From an uncultured Collinsella sp. (GTDB taxonomy: Bacteria; Actinomycetota; Coriobacteriia; Coriobacteriales; Coriobacteriaceae), in assembly GCA_900540875.1 (NCBI GenBank), contig UQHT01000015.1, forward strand, positions 1 through 60,020: a stretch of 60,020 bases of DNA. Reading direction: 5' to 3'. The translations under genes and the position numbers were made by a program. Numbering within the stretch: position 1 is the first letter of the stretch; every line of letters starts with the position of its first letter. Below, in pieces: positions 35,784 to 45,000 of the stretch. The notes under the pieces were generated by a model. That model saw only the letters and a list, made by a program, of their open reading frames with translations. It made no database searches and had not been told where the DNA came from.

Positions 35784-35885
35784 TGGGACAAAATAATCAG
35801 TAGTGTTTGTCCCATGTTCGAGTGACGCAACAAGCTCGACACTCGTATCGGCCATGGGACAAACTCTACTGATTATTTTGTCCCA
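35784..35885. repeat. Long palindromic element with TGGGACA ends
   Basis: The 32-bp arms 35784-35815 and 35854-35885 match with one mismatch. Each arm is itself bounded by TGGGACA and TGTCCCA, and an inner CGAGTG/CACTCG extends the stem. It lies between the gltX terminator and priA. Confidence 0.88.
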
Positions 35886-35917
35886 CCCCTTTCAGGTCCG
35901 TTCGTTAGAGGTGGTGT

Positions 35918-38371
35918 ATGGCTCAACAACTGTCGCTGTTTGGTTCGCCGGAACCGGAGGAAGCTCCGGTGAAGCCCAAGCCTGCCGCTGCCTCGGCTCA
36001 GTCTAAGCCTGCGCCCGAGCCCCCTGCCGCCTACGCGAGCGTGGTCCTCGACATCCCCACCCGTGCGCTGTCGGAACCGTTTGCTTACGGCATCCCCGAG
36101 TCCCTTGCCAACGAGGTCCAGATCGGATCCACGGTCCTGGTCCACTTTGGTAACCGTGCCGCCGCGGGCTATGTCGTTGACATTGCGCCTGATTTGGGCG
36201 ATCTGCCGGGCAACAACGCCCTCGACCCCGTGCGCATCAAGCCCATCGAGGCCATCCTCAGCAAACCGCTCTTTACCGCCGAAGCTGCCCGTATCGCACG
36301 CTGGATGAGCCGCGAGTATGTCGCGACGCTTTCCGAGTGCCTGCGCCTGTTTTTGCCCCCGGGTGGCAGCCCGCGCGTGGTCAAGGGCGACGACGGCGTG
36401 TGGACGGTTGAACGTCCCGCCGTCAAGCCCATCCAAAACCGTTGGGTCATGCTTACGCCCGAGGGCTTCGACTATACGCCGCCCAAGACCGCGGTCCGCC
36501 AGCGCCAACTCATCGAGGCGCTCCAGTGTGGTCCTGTCACGACGCGCGACCTCAACCTTCTCTATAACAGTATGTCGGCGACCATCAAGGCGCTCGAAAA
36601 GCGCGGCGTCGTGGTGGTTGAGGAGCGCCGTGCGTGGCGTGGCTGCAGCGAGCAGACCACGCTGTCCTCGGCAAGCGGCAAGGCCCCGGTCTCCCTTACC
36701 AACGGCCAGCAACAGGCACTCGCGCAGATTGAGCGCGCCCGCCTTGACGCTCATGGCGACGTGGTGCTGGTCGACGGCGTCACCGGCTCCGGCAAAACCG
36801 AGGTCTACCTCTCCGCCATCGAGCGCGTACTCGCAGCCGGTCGCTCTGCCTGCGTGCTGGTGCCCGAGATCTCACTGACGGCCCAGACCGTCGGCCGCTT
36901 CCGCTCGCGCTTTGGCGAGACGGTCGCGGTTTTCCACTCGCGTCTTTCGGCTGGCGAGCGTCTGGACCAGTGGGATATGGTCGCCAGCGGTGCGGCCCGC
37001 GTGGTGGTCGGCGCCCGCTCGGCTCTCTTTTGCCCGCTCAGCGACTTGGGCCTCATCATCATCGACGAGGAACACGAGACAAGTTACAAGCAGGGCTCCA
37101 GTCCGCGCTACCACGCGCGCGAGGTGGCGGCCGAGATGGCGCGGCGCTATCGCTGCCCGCTCGTGTTGGGCTCTGCCACGCCTTCTGCCGAGGCCCTCGA
37201 CCGCTGCCGCCGCGGCATGTATAACGGTGCCACCTGGACGCGTGTCGAGATGCCCGAGCGCCCCGGACACGCCGTGCTGCCTACGGTCCGCATTGCTGAC
37301 CTGCGTCGCGAGTTCTCGCACGGCAGCCGCTCCATGATCTCAAAACCCTTGATGGAGGGATTGGAGCGTGTGGTCGAGCGCCGCGAGAAGGCCGTGTTGC
37401 TGCATAACCGCCGTGGCTTTGCGCCATTCCTGATGTGCCGCGAGTGCGGCTGCGTCCCCACCTGCAACCACTGCTCCACAGCGCTTACGTATCACGAGCG
37501 CACACACACGCTGCAGTGTCACACATGCGGTTCGTCTTGGCGCGTGCAGCCGTATCCCGCGCCCACGAGCCGTTGCCCCAAATGCGGCAGTCGCTACCTG
37601 GCAAAAATGGGGCTGGGCACGCAGCAGATCGAGGACGCATTGCACCAGATGCTGCCCGAGGACGTCGCCATTATTCGCATGGATGCCGATTCCACGCGCG
37701 GCAAGGATGCGCACAAAAAGCTGCTCGAGCAGTTCGATGCCGCCGATTGCGCGGTGCTGTTGGGTACCCAGATGATCGCCAAGGGCCTCGACTTTCCCGA
37801 AGTCACGCTCGTGGGCGTGGTCAATGCCGACTTTGCCCTCAAGATGCCCGATTTTAGAGCAGGGGAGCGCGCCTACGATCTGCTGGAGCAGGTCGCGGGC
37901 CGTGCCGGTCGCGGCGATCGTCCCGGCGAGGTCATCATCCAGACCTACCTGCCCGAGGATCCGGTCATTCGCGCCGTCGCTGAGCACGACCGTTCGATCT
38001 TTACCGACTATGACCTGGACCAGCGCCGCGACGCGCTGTACCCGCCGTTTGTTCGCCTGGTCAACATCTTGGTGTGGTCGGCGAACCGAGACGACGCGCA
38101 GGACTACGTCGGGCGTATCGCAAAGCTTCTTAAGCGCCGCTGGCATGCCGCCGCGTCCGACTTTTTGCGGGCGGGGAGTTCCGTGCCGCAGGTTCTGGGC
38201 CCGGCTTCGTGTGTAATCGAGAGAGCCAAGGACCGTTACCGCTTCCATCTGCTTGTGAAGTCGCCCGTGGGGTACCATGTCTCTGATGATATCGACGCCT
38301 GCCTCAAAGAGGTGGGCTCTGTGCGCGGCGTGAGCGTGAGCGTTGACGTCGATGCCTATGATTTGATGTAA
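35918..38371 (+). CDS. priA: Primosomal protein N' (replication restart helicase PriA)
   Basis: An 817-residue SF2 helicase that reloads the replisome at stalled forks. A DNA-binding domain (about 45-150), P-loop VDGVTGSGKTEVYLS, DEEH box IIDEEHETSYKQ and two zinc-binding Cys clusters (CRECGCVPTCNHC and CHTCGSS...CPKCGS) are visible. The helicase motif near GTQMIAKGLDFPEV and VAGRAGRGDRPGEV complete it. The N-terminus MAQQLSLFG contains QLSLF, a textbook beta-clamp-binding pentapeptide, on a Pro/Ala-rich leader. The ATG at 35918 follows AGAGGTGG. def follows 18 bases later. Confidence 0.94.
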   Translation: MAQQLSLFGSPEPEEAPVKPKPAAASAQSKPAPEPPAAYASVVLDIPTRALSEPFAYGIPESLANEVQIGSTVLVHFGNRAAAGYVVDIAPDLGDLPGNNALDPVRIKPIEAILSKPLFTAEAARIARWMSREYVATLSECLRLFLPPGGSPRVVKGDDGVWTVERPAVKPIQNRWVMLTPEGFDYTPPKTAVRQRQLIEALQCGPVTTRDLNLLYNSMSATIKALEKRGVVVVEERRAWRGCSEQTTLSSASGKAPVSLTNGQQQALAQIERARLDAHGDVVLVDGVTGSGKTEVYLSAIERVLAAGRSACVLVPEISLTAQTVGRFRSRFGETVAVFHSRLSAGERLDQWDMVASGAARVVVGARSALFCPLSDLGLIIIDEEHETSYKQGSSPRYHAREVAAEMARRYRCPLVLGSATPSAEALDRCRRGMYNGATWTRVEMPERPGHAVLPTVRIADLRREFSHGSRSMISKPLMEGLERVVERREKAVLLHNRRGFAPFLMCRECGCVPTCNHCSTALTYHERTHTLQCHTCGSSWRVQPYPAPTSRCPKCGSRYLAKMGLGTQQIEDALHQMLPEDVAIIRMDADSTRGKDAHKKLLEQFDAADCAVLLGTQMIAKGLDFPEVTLVGVVNADFALKMPDFRAGERAYDLLEQVAGRAGRGDRPGEVIIQTYLPEDPVIRAVAEHDRSIFTDYDLDQRRDALYPPFVRLVNILVWSANRDDAQDYVGRIAKLLKRRWHAAASDFLRAGSSVPQVLGPASCVIERAKDRYRFHLLVKSPVGYHVSDDIDACLKEVGSVRGVSVSVDVDAYDLM

Positions 38372-38389
38372 CAACCCGAAAGGATGGCC

Positions 38390-38926
38390 ATGGAAGCCAA
38401 CGGAATCGTACTGTCGCCCGACCCTCGTCTGCGCCAGGAGTGCGCCGTCATCGAGGAGATCACCCCGGCGATCGAGGCGCTTGCCGAGAAGATGAAGAAG
38501 ATGATGTTCGAGAACGGCGGCTGCGGCCTGGCTGCCCCGCAGATCGGCGAGCTTATTCAGCTCGTCACCATCGACTGCGACTACAGCGACAAGAACGACT
38601 ACGACCCGTACGTGCTCATCAACCCCGTGATTGTGGAGCAGAGCGACCATATGGTGCCGTTTAGCGAGGGCTGCCTGTCCATCCCTGGCATTAGCTGCGA
38701 GATCGAGCGTCCCGACCATGTCGTCGTCGAGGCGTACGACTTGGACGCAAACCTGATTCGCTACGAGGCTACGGGCGACCTGTTCTGCGTGTGCCTACAG
38801 CACGAGATCGATCACCTGCATGGCAACACTATGTTCGAGCGACTGAAGCCCATGCAGAGGCTCAAGGCCGTCAAGGAGTACCAGGACGCCCTGGCCCGCG
38901 GCGCTCGACCGGGCGAGACGGAGTAG
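38390..38926 (+). CDS. def: Peptide deformylase
   Basis: A 178-residue metalloenzyme removing the N-formyl group from new proteins. All three motifs are present: GCGLAAPQIG, EGCLSIPG (metal Cys) and QHEIDHLHG (metal His pair and catalytic Glu). The ATG at 38390 is preferred over the one at 38384, which would touch the AAAGG site. It follows priA closely and precedes fmt, the usual functional pairing, though a 327-base gap with a large palindrome lies between def and fmt. Confidence 0.95.
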   Translation: MEANGIVLSPDPRLRQECAVIEEITPAIEALAEKMKKMMFENGGCGLAAPQIGELIQLVTIDCDYSDKNDYDPYVLINPVIVEQSDHMVPFSEGCLSIPGISCEIERPDHVVVEAYDLDANLIRYEATGDLFCVCLQHEIDHLHGNTMFERLKPMQRLKAVKEYQDALARGARPGETE

Positions 38927-38934
38927 GTCCCACC

Positions 38935-39036
38935 GTCCCCGGTGCTGAGCGCCCACATATCATCCCGTGCTCAAACATTCTCGCTTTGCTGCGAAACTGC
39001 GCGCGGGACGATATGTGGGCGCTCAGCACCGGGGAC
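38935..39036. repeat. Long palindromic element with GTCCCCGG ends
   Basis: The 33-bp arms at 38935-38967 and 39004-39036 match with one mismatch; both ends carry GTCCC/GGGAC. It fills the first third of the gap between def and fmt. The rest of the gap, to 39253, holds only a terminator-like hairpin near 39114. Confidence 0.88.
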
Positions 39037-39113
39037 TGCGTTGTTCTGGCTCGGTTCGCCCGGGTGCCGTTGGGCCAGGGAGGGGCGTCTTCGCTGATAG
39101 GGGCTTTGTTGGA

Positions 39114-39143
39114 AGAGCTGCTTTTATTGCGGCTCTTTCTTTG
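39114..39143 (+). terminator. Terminator-like hairpin upstream of fmt
   Basis: AGAGCTGC pairs with GCGGCTCT around TTTTATT and is followed by TTCTTTGGTTTT. It could end the priA-def transcript. Confidence 0.6.
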
Positions 39144-39253
39144 GTTTTGGGTATATTTGTTCTTGTTGAAATGTTATTGCGGATGGACTGGTGACTTGGC
39201 TTTCCGCTGGTCTTTGTAGCCGTCTCGGCTTTGGTTGAGGGGAGACGTTCTTT

Positions 39254-40174
39254 ATGCGTATTGTGTTTATGGGTACGCCCGATTTTGCTGTGCCTTCGCT
39301 GACTTCGCTTGTTGAGGCTGGGAATGAGATTGCGCTTGTTGTTACTCGTCCTGATGCTGTTCGTGGGCGTGGTAAGAAGCTAGAGCCGTCTCCTGTTAAG
39401 GCTAAGGCACTCGAGCTTGGTCTGCCTGTTGTTGAGGCTAATCGTATGACGCCTGAGGTTGTTGAGGCGCTCCAGACTGCCCAGGCTGATATTTTCTGTG
39501 TGGCTGCCTATGGTTGCATTTTGCCCGATGAGGTGCTGCATATGGCGCCGCTTGGTATTGTGAATGTTCATGCTTCGCTGCTGCCTCGTTGGCGTGGGGC
39601 TGCTCCTATTCAGCGTGCCATTCTTGCTGGTGATGAGATTGCTGGCGTTTCTATTATGCGCATTGGACATGGCGTGGATACCGGCGCCTATTGTGCGCAG
39701 GCCTCAACCTCGGTTGCCGGTAAGCATGCCGAGGCGCTGACCATGGAGCTCGCTGAGCTCGGCGGCAAACTGCTTGCCGATACGCTTCCTTCTCTTGCCG
39801 ATGGCACCGCCGTGTGGATTGAACAGGATGAGGCGCTCGTTACCCATGCTGCCAAGATTTCTAAGCAGGAGATGCGCTTGGATCCGCAAATGTCGGCGCT
39901 TGATTGCGTGCGTCATGTGCTGGCCTCATCCGATACCGCGCCTGCTCGTTGCGTGATTGCCGGCAAGACCGTGCGTGTGCTCGATGCTGCGGCGGCTGAT
40001 GTGTCGCTTGGCGAGGGTCAGGTTCTCGTTCAGGCTAAGCGTGTTTACCTTGGCCTTTCCGATGGCTCGGTTGAGTTGCTCGAGGTTAAGCCTGATGGCA
40101 AGCGTGCTATGGTCGCTTCTGCTTGGGCTGCTGGCCTGCAGGGTGCCGATCTTTCGTGGGGTGTTTTGTCATGA
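39254..40174 (+). CDS. fmt: Methionyl-tRNA formyltransferase
   Basis: A 306-residue enzyme formylating initiator Met-tRNA. MRIVFMGTPDFAVPSL at the start, the formyl-folate motif HASLLPRWRGAAPIQRAIL and GISIMRIG-like GVSIMRIGHGVDTG are diagnostic. A C-terminal OB-fold-like domain follows. The first 140 or so codons use many T-ending codons (GTT, CTT, GCT, CGT), unlike neighbouring genes. Its stop overlaps the rsmB start in an ATGA. Together with def it forms the formylation/deformylation pair. Confidence 0.95.
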   Translation: MRIVFMGTPDFAVPSLTSLVEAGNEIALVVTRPDAVRGRGKKLEPSPVKAKALELGLPVVEANRMTPEVVEALQTAQADIFCVAAYGCILPDEVLHMAPLGIVNVHASLLPRWRGAAPIQRAILAGDEIAGVSIMRIGHGVDTGAYCAQASTSVAGKHAEALTMELAELGGKLLADTLPSLADGTAVWIEQDEALVTHAAKISKQEMRLDPQMSALDCVRHVLASSDTAPARCVIAGKTVRVLDAAAADVSLGEGQVLVQAKRVYLGLSDGSVELLEVKPDGKRAMVASAWAAGLQGADLSWGVLS

Positions 40175-41571
40175 GCAAGCTGTCTCCCGCGCGCAAGCTT
40201 GCGCTCGATGTGCTGATGGAGGCCGATCGCCGTGGCATGTATGCGCGCGACGTGTTGTCTTCCCGTGCTTCCGCCAAGGCCATTGACCAGCGCGATTCTG
40301 CGTTTGCCGCTCGCTTGGCGCTCGGTGTTGCCGCCACGCAGGGTGTTTTGGACGAGCTGCTCGATCAGTTTCTCGATAAGCCCAAAAAGGTTGCGCCGCG
40401 CGTTCGCATGGCGCTTCGTATCTCGGCCTTCGAGATGCTCTACCTGCATACGCCGGGCCGTGTTGCCGTAAGTCAGGGTGTTGAACTGGTTCGTTGCGGT
40501 GCTAAGTCCGCCGCCGGCTTGGCCAATGCTGTACTGCATAAGGTTGCGGACAATGTTGAGGACTTTGCCACGGCATCCGACATGGATGAGTCCGAGCGAC
40601 GCTTGGTTCGTCTGTCGCGCCTTATGGGTCTTCCTCGCTGGCTGTGCGCTCGCATTATGGCGTCGTTTGACACTCCAGAGGGTGCGCTCGGCTTCGCCGG
40701 CAATCTGGCGCCCGCGCCGCTCGCTTTGCACGAGAACGCCTTTGCAACCAAACCTGATCCGTACCTATCGCAGCTTGTGGCACCCGTGTTCCCGGGCTGC
40801 CATGCCCCGGTTGATGCCCAGGTTACCGTTGCTTCGGGTGTGTTTGAGCGTGCTGCCGCGGTGGCATCCGATCTCAACGCGCAGCTTATCGCCACAGCTG
40901 CCACTCGCCCTGGTAGCTGCCTTGAGATTGGTGCCGGCCGTGGCACCAAGACCTATGTGATGATGTGCCAGGCCAAGCGTGCGGGCTATGAGCGTCAGCA
41001 TACGGCGCTCGATCTGCATGATCGCAAGTGCGATCTGAATCTCGCTCGTCTGCATAAGGCCGGTATTCAGGGCGTTCGCACGGTTTCGGGTGATGCTTGC
41101 GAGCTTGATGAGGTGCTCACATCGTTTGATGCCATGCTTGGCGAGCCGGTTAAGTTCGACACGGTCTTTATCGATGCGCCGTGCTCGGGCACCGGTACCA
41201 TGCGCCGTCATCCCGAGATCCCGTGGCGCCTGACCGAAAAAGATGTGACGGTTGAGCTGCCCAAGCTGCAGTTGACGATGCTCAAAGAGGCTGCTGAGCG
41301 CGTGACTGCCGGCGGCGAGCTCATCTATGCGACATGCTCGGTCTTCGACGAGGAGAACACGCAGGTGGTGGACGCTTTCCTGAGCTCTCCCGAGGGTGCC
41401 GGCTTTAACGTGGCACCGCTTTCCGAGGCGCAGATTCTGCAACTCCCCGAGTTCGATCAGGCCAAGAAGCTCGTTTCCGTACGCCAAAACTCTCGAGGCC
41501 TTTTCCAAAGCGTGCCGGTAAACGCCGACTCCTACGACGGTCACTTCTGCGCCAGATTGGTTCGCAAATAA
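40171..41571 (+). CDS. rsmB: 16S rRNA (cytosine-967-C5)-methyltransferase
   Basis: A 466-residue RsmB/Sun-type enzyme. An N-terminal NusB-like RNA-binding domain (about 1-140; SPARKLALDVLMEADRRGMY) is followed by a Rossmann SAM domain with LEIGAGRGTKT. The two catalytic Cys motifs of m5C RNA methyltransferases are DAPCSGTGTMRRHPEI and YATCSVFDEEN. The ATG at 40171 overlaps the fmt stop. fmt-rsmB adjacency is common in bacteria. An AGTTGCGG inverted repeat follows its stop after six bases. Confidence 0.93.
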   Translation: MSKLSPARKLALDVLMEADRRGMYARDVLSSRASAKAIDQRDSAFAARLALGVAATQGVLDELLDQFLDKPKKVAPRVRMALRISAFEMLYLHTPGRVAVSQGVELVRCGAKSAAGLANAVLHKVADNVEDFATASDMDESERRLVRLSRLMGLPRWLCARIMASFDTPEGALGFAGNLAPAPLALHENAFATKPDPYLSQLVAPVFPGCHAPVDAQVTVASGVFERAAAVASDLNAQLIATAATRPGSCLEIGAGRGTKTYVMMCQAKRAGYERQHTALDLHDRKCDLNLARLHKAGIQGVRTVSGDACELDEVLTSFDAMLGEPVKFDTVFIDAPCSGTGTMRRHPEIPWRLTEKDVTVELPKLQLTMLKEAAERVTAGGELIYATCSVFDEENTQVVDAFLSSPEGAGFNVAPLSEAQILQLPEFDQAKKLVSVRQNSRGLFQSVPVNADSYDGHFCARLVRK

Positions 41572-41577
41572 TTACTA

Positions 41578-41644
41578 AGTTGCGGTGAAATAGGGATTGA
41601 ATATCGGCTTCTAACCGCCAAACAGTCCTTATTTCACCGCAACT
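41578..41644. repeat. AGTTGCGGTGAAATAG inverted-repeat element, copy 2
   Basis: Arms 41578-41593 and 41629-41644 pair almost perfectly. They share AGTTGCGGTGAAATAGGGA and its complement with the copy at 25113-25180, while the centres differ. It lies in the convergent gap after rsmB. Confidence 0.78.
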
Positions 41645-41692
41645 CATAAGGAAACCTGGCAGATAATTAGCTACCCATAGCGCAAAGAAATA

Positions 41693-41722
41693 GCCCCGCG
41701 ATCGGTGTGTCGGTCGCGGGGC
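41693..41722 (-). terminator. Terminator of the zinc-ribbon gene
   Basis: GCCCCGCGA pairs with TCGCGGGGC around a 12-base loop. On the minus strand it is followed by TATTTCTTTG. Confidence 0.75.
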
Positions 41723-41732
41723 GGCTTAGTTT

Positions 41733-41969
41733 CTAGTGGTTGTGCGGGCAATTGGCGCAGCAGCCGCTGGTGGCGCTGGTGCTGGAGCCGCCGCTTCGCT
41801 GGTCGGTGTTGTAGAAGCCGCTGCCCTCAAATTTAATACCGCTGGCCGAGAACGTCTTGGCGGCCGGAGCCCCGCAGTTGGGGCACACGACCTCGGGGGT
41901 CTCGGACATGGGATGCTCAACCTCAAACACGTTGCCGCAGCTCGAGCACTTGTAATCGTAGCGCGCCAT
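41733..41969 (-). CDS. FmdB-type zinc-ribbon protein
   Basis: A 78-residue small protein. Two CxxC pairs, CSSCG at residues 8-12 and CPNCG at 29-33, form the FmdB/regulatory-protein zinc ribbon, starting MARYDYKC. The Ser/Gly-rich second half has GIKFEGSGFYNTD and ends with CCANCPHNH, a possible extra metal site. The family is widespread but of uncertain function. AAGGAAG lies before the ATG. It stands alone between convergent rsmB and the GH13-GH77 gene. Confidence 0.85.
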   Translation of the reverse strand: MARYDYKCSSCGNVFEVEHPMSETPEVVCPNCGAPAAKTFSASGIKFEGSGFYNTDQRSGGSSTSATSGCCANCPHNH

Positions 41970-42057
41970 AATACTTCCTTTTCAGCACAAAGCGGGCAGA
42001 TTACTCTGCCCGCAAAAATTCAAACGTCTGTAACTGTACCCTATATCGGGGGTTTTA

Positions 42058-45000
42058 TCACGCTTCGCCCCAGAATCTATGCGTGTTGCGCAGGAGCTGT
42101 GCGGTTTTGCCCTCAGCGGCCGCAACGTCGGCCTCGTCAGCCTGCCAGGTCCAGTTGCCCGTGGCCACGCCCGGTACGTTCATGCGCGTGTCGTCGCCAA
42201 GCCCCAGCACGTCCTGCAGCGGCATCATCACCAGGGGAGCGTCGCTTGTCAGCGCGTCGCTCATCAGCTTGGCTGCCACCTCAACACCGCTCGGGTCGTC
42301 GCCGCCCGCAAAGGAGCGCGTGCACCAACCGGCGAGCGTCGACGTGTCGTGAGTCGATGTGTACAGGATCTTGCCGGGCGTAGGGTGCACGCCGCAACGA
42401 ACGTCGTAATCGCTAAACTCCAGTACGTCCATACCGGGGAAGCCGCAAGTCGAAGCCATGGCGCGAACGCCGGGCGTCAGATAGCCCAGGTCCTCCGCGA
42501 TAAAGTTGAGCGGCCCCAGCTCGTCATAGGCGGTCTGGAACAGGTTCTTGCCCGGTCCCGCCAGCCAACGCCCGTCGGCGCAGGCCTTACCCGCGGGAAT
42601 GCTAAAGTAGCTGTGGAAGCCCAGGAAGTGATCCAGGCGCACGCGGTCGTAGAGCGAAAACGCACGACGTAGGCGATCCATCCACCAGCTATAGCCGTTC
42701 TGCTTCATGTGGTCCCAGCGGAACGTTGGGTTGCCCCACACCTGGCCCTCGGGCGCAAAGTTATCAGGCGGCGCACCGGAGATCTCGATTGCCTTACCGG
42801 TATCGGACAGCCAGAAGTTCTCGGGTTCGCTCCACGCATCTGCCGAATCGTCGGACACGTACATCGGAATATCGCCGATGACCTCGATGCCCTTCTTGTG
42901 CGCATAGTTCATAAGCTCGCACCAGGCTAGGTCAAAGCGGTACTGCATGTACGCCTGCAGCTCTGCCTCGTCGTGGAAACGCTTGTCGTCAATCAGGTGC
43001 TCGTTGTAGCGCGCGACATCCGCCGGCCAATCGTGGCGCGACTCGCCCTCAAAGTACTTCTTAACGGCCATGTAGACGCAGTATTTCTCGAGCCAATCGG
43101 CGTTGCGATGTTTAAACGCGGTGTAGAGCGGATCGGCATCTTCGCCGCCACGGGCCTTCCAAGTCTCAAAGTCGGCCGCCAGCTCCTCTTGGCTCTCGGG
43201 CAGCAGGTCAATATTGCCCGCAAAGGCCGAAGGCCCGGCGTAAGGGGAGCGGAAGAAGTCCGTTGGGTTGACAGGCAGGACCTGCCAGTAGCGCATGCCC
43301 ATAGCCGACAGATGGTCGATAAAGCGACGCGTGGGTGCGCCGATCGTGCCGGGCTTGCCGTCATCGGTCGGTACCGAGGTGATATGGCACACAACGCCCG
43401 CGCCGTGATCGAGCGGCTCCTGCAAGCGCTGCTCGGCATGGTGATAGATGATCGACGAGCCCAGCGGATACAAATCGAGCGTGACCGTGCCGTTGTGGAT
43501 CTCGCACTCGTGACCGCTGATCACGTCACTCGCGCATTCGTCGAGCGCCGGAATCGTCACGCGGTGCGAATTGCGCAGACTACGGTTGATGATAACCGTC
43601 GCGGACTCGCCATCCTTGCCCGTGCGGTTGTATGCCAGCACCTCGTCGTTGAGCGCGAAGGCCTTGATCTCGCCGTCGATCATAAACGGCAGTGCGCGGC
43701 GTACGGCGGAGGCGTTTTTGACAATAGCCAGTGTGTCGAAGTCGTGCAGTTGGTCCTTGGTCGGCAGGGTGCGGCGGTTGCCCGGATCGGTTAGACCCTC
43801 CAGGCCGTATTCGTCGCCGTAGTAGATCGAAGGCACGCCGGGGAAAGTCATCTGCATGAGCGTGGCGAGCCAAAAACGGCTCTTGGCCAGGCCCATCGAG
43901 TTCTCGTCCAAGCGCCATTTGCTGCGTTCACACTCGGGCAGCTGCGACTCGTCGGGGCCGCCGCCGAGCACCGAGATGATACGCGGGCGGTCGTGGCTCG
44001 ACAGCAGGTTGAGCGCGCAGGACAATGCCTCGCTCGGATAGTTCTCGCGCAGGGTCTCGATATCCTCGGCTGCCTGGTAGGCGTTCTTGTAGCCCATCAA
44101 AAAGCCGATGACCATGTCGCGGAAGGGGTAATCCATAGCAGAGTCCAGCTCGGAGCCTTGCAGATAGCGGCGCAGATGGCCGTAGCTGATCTTGTTGGAG
44201 GCGTCTTCCCAGACTTCGCCGAGCAACAGTGCATCAGGCTTCTCGGCGAGCACGGCCTTTTTGATCTCGGCCAGGAAGTCATCGGAAAGCTCGTCGGCCA
44301 CGTCTAGGCGCCAGCCATGAGCGCCGGCACGTAGCCATTTACGGATCACGCCGTCCTTGCCCAGGAGCCGCTCGCGTACCAGCTCAGAGCTCTCATTGAT
44401 GGCGGGCATATTGCCCACGCCCCACCAGCAGTCGTATGAGCCGTCCTCGTGGAAATAAAACGCATCGCGCCATGGCGAATCCTCGCTCTGCCACGCGCCC
44501 ACGCCGGGGTAGTTGCCGTAGCGGTTGAAATAGATCGAGTCGTCACCCGTATGGTTAAAGACGCCGTCCAGAATGATGGAGATGCCCAGCTTCTCGGCCG
44601 CCTGGCACAGCTCGGTAAAGTCCTGCTCGGTGCCCAGGATCGGGTCGATCTTGGTGTAGTCGGCCGTGTCGTAGCGGTGGTTGCTCGCGGCTTCAAAAAT
44701 GGGGTTGAGGTAGATGGCTGTAAAGCCCAGCTCGGCGATGCGAGGCAGGTCTTCCTGGATGCCCTTGAGCGACCCGCCGTAGAAGTCCCAGGTTTTGATG
44801 GAGCCGTCTTCGGCGCGCTCGTACACGGGCGGCTCGTTCCAGTCCTCGACCATGCGGCGCTGGATTCCGTTGCGTGGGTTTTCGACCTCGGCCAGCGTGC
44901 GCTCGCGCCAGTTTTCATCTCGGGCGTAGCGATCGGGGAAGATCTGGTAGACCATGCCACGCTCGTACCACTCGGGACGCACTTCGCGGTGCTTATAGAC

